From a virus, in IMG/VR virus record IMGVR_UViG_3300012964_000026, positions 1 through 38,419 of that record: 38,419 nucleotides of DNA; one strand, given 5' to 3'. The translations under genes were made by a program, and so were the position numbers. Shown in pieces: positions 37,809-38,419 of the stretch (position 1 is its first letter; each line of letters begins with the position of its first letter). A model generated the notes under the pieces. It worked only from the letters and a program-made list of their open reading frames with translations. It had not been told where the DNA came from and searched no databases.

Positions 37809-38419
37809 TTAGACGTTCATTGCACCGGTGAACGCCCCTAGGAGAGCCATAAGCCTTGGATCCTGAGCCGTCGCCCCACTCCCACCTGTTGTGGGCTGAG
37901 CGGCGCTCTCCACGGCCTTCCCGGCATCCCTACACGCTGGGCACGCCTGCCTGATGCGGCCGTGCTCGCAGCGACGTGCTGAGCGCCGCGCGAGTTCCTG
38001 ATGGTGCTGGTGCTGGCTGGCCAGCTGAGAGGCCCCACACACCACGCAAGCCCCGTTCGGCCCACCCTCGACCCAAGCGTGCTCACGCGATCCGGAAGAG
38101 CGCGCCGGAGCGGATTGGGGTGCCGCCATGGGTGGTGTCTCGGGAAGCTGCTTGAGTCGGGCGTGGTAGACCCCGGTGCCCTTCGCTGTTCCCAGGTCGC
38201 GGACAAGCTCGCGGCGCAGCGCCTCCGTCGACCACCCACCCGTGAGGCGCTCGGAGACAAGGAGCGCCAGCGAGGTCGCCGGCCTGTCCCCATGGATCGG
38301 GGGAAGAGCCCGTACCAAGGCGACAGCGTCCGGACTCACCTCCTGGGTTTCCTTCCTCGGAGAGATCTCCTCCTCCTCCTTTGGCCGCGCCTCGCGCGAC
38401 GGTGAGAGACCTACGGAGG
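37809..38419 (-). CDS. Replication-initiator-like protein, second copy, partial
   Basis: The open frame continues without a stop from 37809 to the window edge, so the gene is cut there; the GTG at 38339 is internal. The visible 200 or so residues contain a helical domain (about 40-110 from the edge), a knuckle H-A-W-V...C-V-V-C-G...H, a further C-x-H...C-x-x-C, and a final L-M-A-L-L-G-A-F, matching the C-terminal half of 6747-7871. This stretch is visibly more GC-rich than the adjacent leftward genes, which suggests a different origin. Confidence 0.65.
   Translation of the reverse strand, partial: SVGLSPSREARPKEEEEISPRKETQEVSPDAVALVRALPPIHGDRPATSLALLVSERLTGGWSTEALRRELVRDLGTAKGTGVYHARLKQLPETPPMAAPQSAPARSSGSREHAWVEGGPNGACVVCGASQLASQHQHHQELARRSARRCEHGRIRQACPACRDAGKAVESAAQPTTGGSGATAQDPRLMALLGAFTGAMNV

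Overview
The window looks like part of a tailed double-stranded DNA phage (or prophage) of an actinobacterial host. The reasons are protein families typical of actinophages: an RDF-like protein beside a Cas4-like nuclease, a two-domain capsid-maturation protease followed by a small MCCG-type protein, a ParB-like/C5-methyltransferase pair, and CGTxAGY zinc-repeat proteins. The host genus cannot be told from the sequence. Genes are tightly packed, often with ATGA or TGATG overlaps, and most read rightward. No major capsid, tail, integrase or lysis cassette is visible apart from a holin-like protein.

Layout. 1-294: G-rich GGACAG repeats and two strong hairpins. 0.3-6.2 kb: mixed-strand accessory genes, with an AT-rich leftward orphan, a possible Acb2/Tad1-type cyclic-nucleotide sponge, an SpdB/DUF2637-like membrane protein, a compact GGDEF diguanylate cyclase and several DNA-binding proteins. 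6.3-14 kb: early-type genes, with a replication-initiator-like protein, an operator shared by two promoters, three structured leader RNAs, a 48-nt tRNA-like element without an anticodon arm, and zinc-repeat proteins. 14-17.8 kb: Cas4-like nuclease, RDF-like protein, a leftward polynucleotide-kinase cluster and a 48-aa membrane protein. 18.2-24.9 kb: small terminase, holin-like protein, ParB-like protein, C5 methyltransferase, VRR-NUC nuclease and large terminase. 25-30.9 kb: a leftward papain-like protease, then portal, MuF-like protein and capsid-maturation protease. 31-37.2 kb: a rightward run of six glycosyltransferase-like genes plus a methyltransferase and an epimerase. 37.2-38.4 kb: leftward genes ending in a second replication-initiator-like gene that runs off the window.

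How it fits together. Packaging and head-shell genes form one late block. The glycosylation operon sits where the major capsid gene would usually follow the protease, so it may decorate virions. Many genes share one promoter design: a -10 hexamer exactly 6 nt before the start codon, often with a -35 at 17-18 nt, which implies leaderless mRNAs. This design includes all four copies of a small coiled-coil/HTH regulator family.

Three genes appear broken: the large terminase has an in-frame TAA exactly at the conserved nuclease glutamate, the VRR-NUC gene has a +1 frameshift, and a leftward 105-codon frame has an internal TAG. They may be sequencing errors, a decaying prophage or recoding. Two areas deserve most attention: the pairing of a phage diguanylate cyclase with a possible cyclic-nucleotide sponge at 1.5-4.2 kb, and the cluster of structured RNAs at 6.6-11.8 kb.
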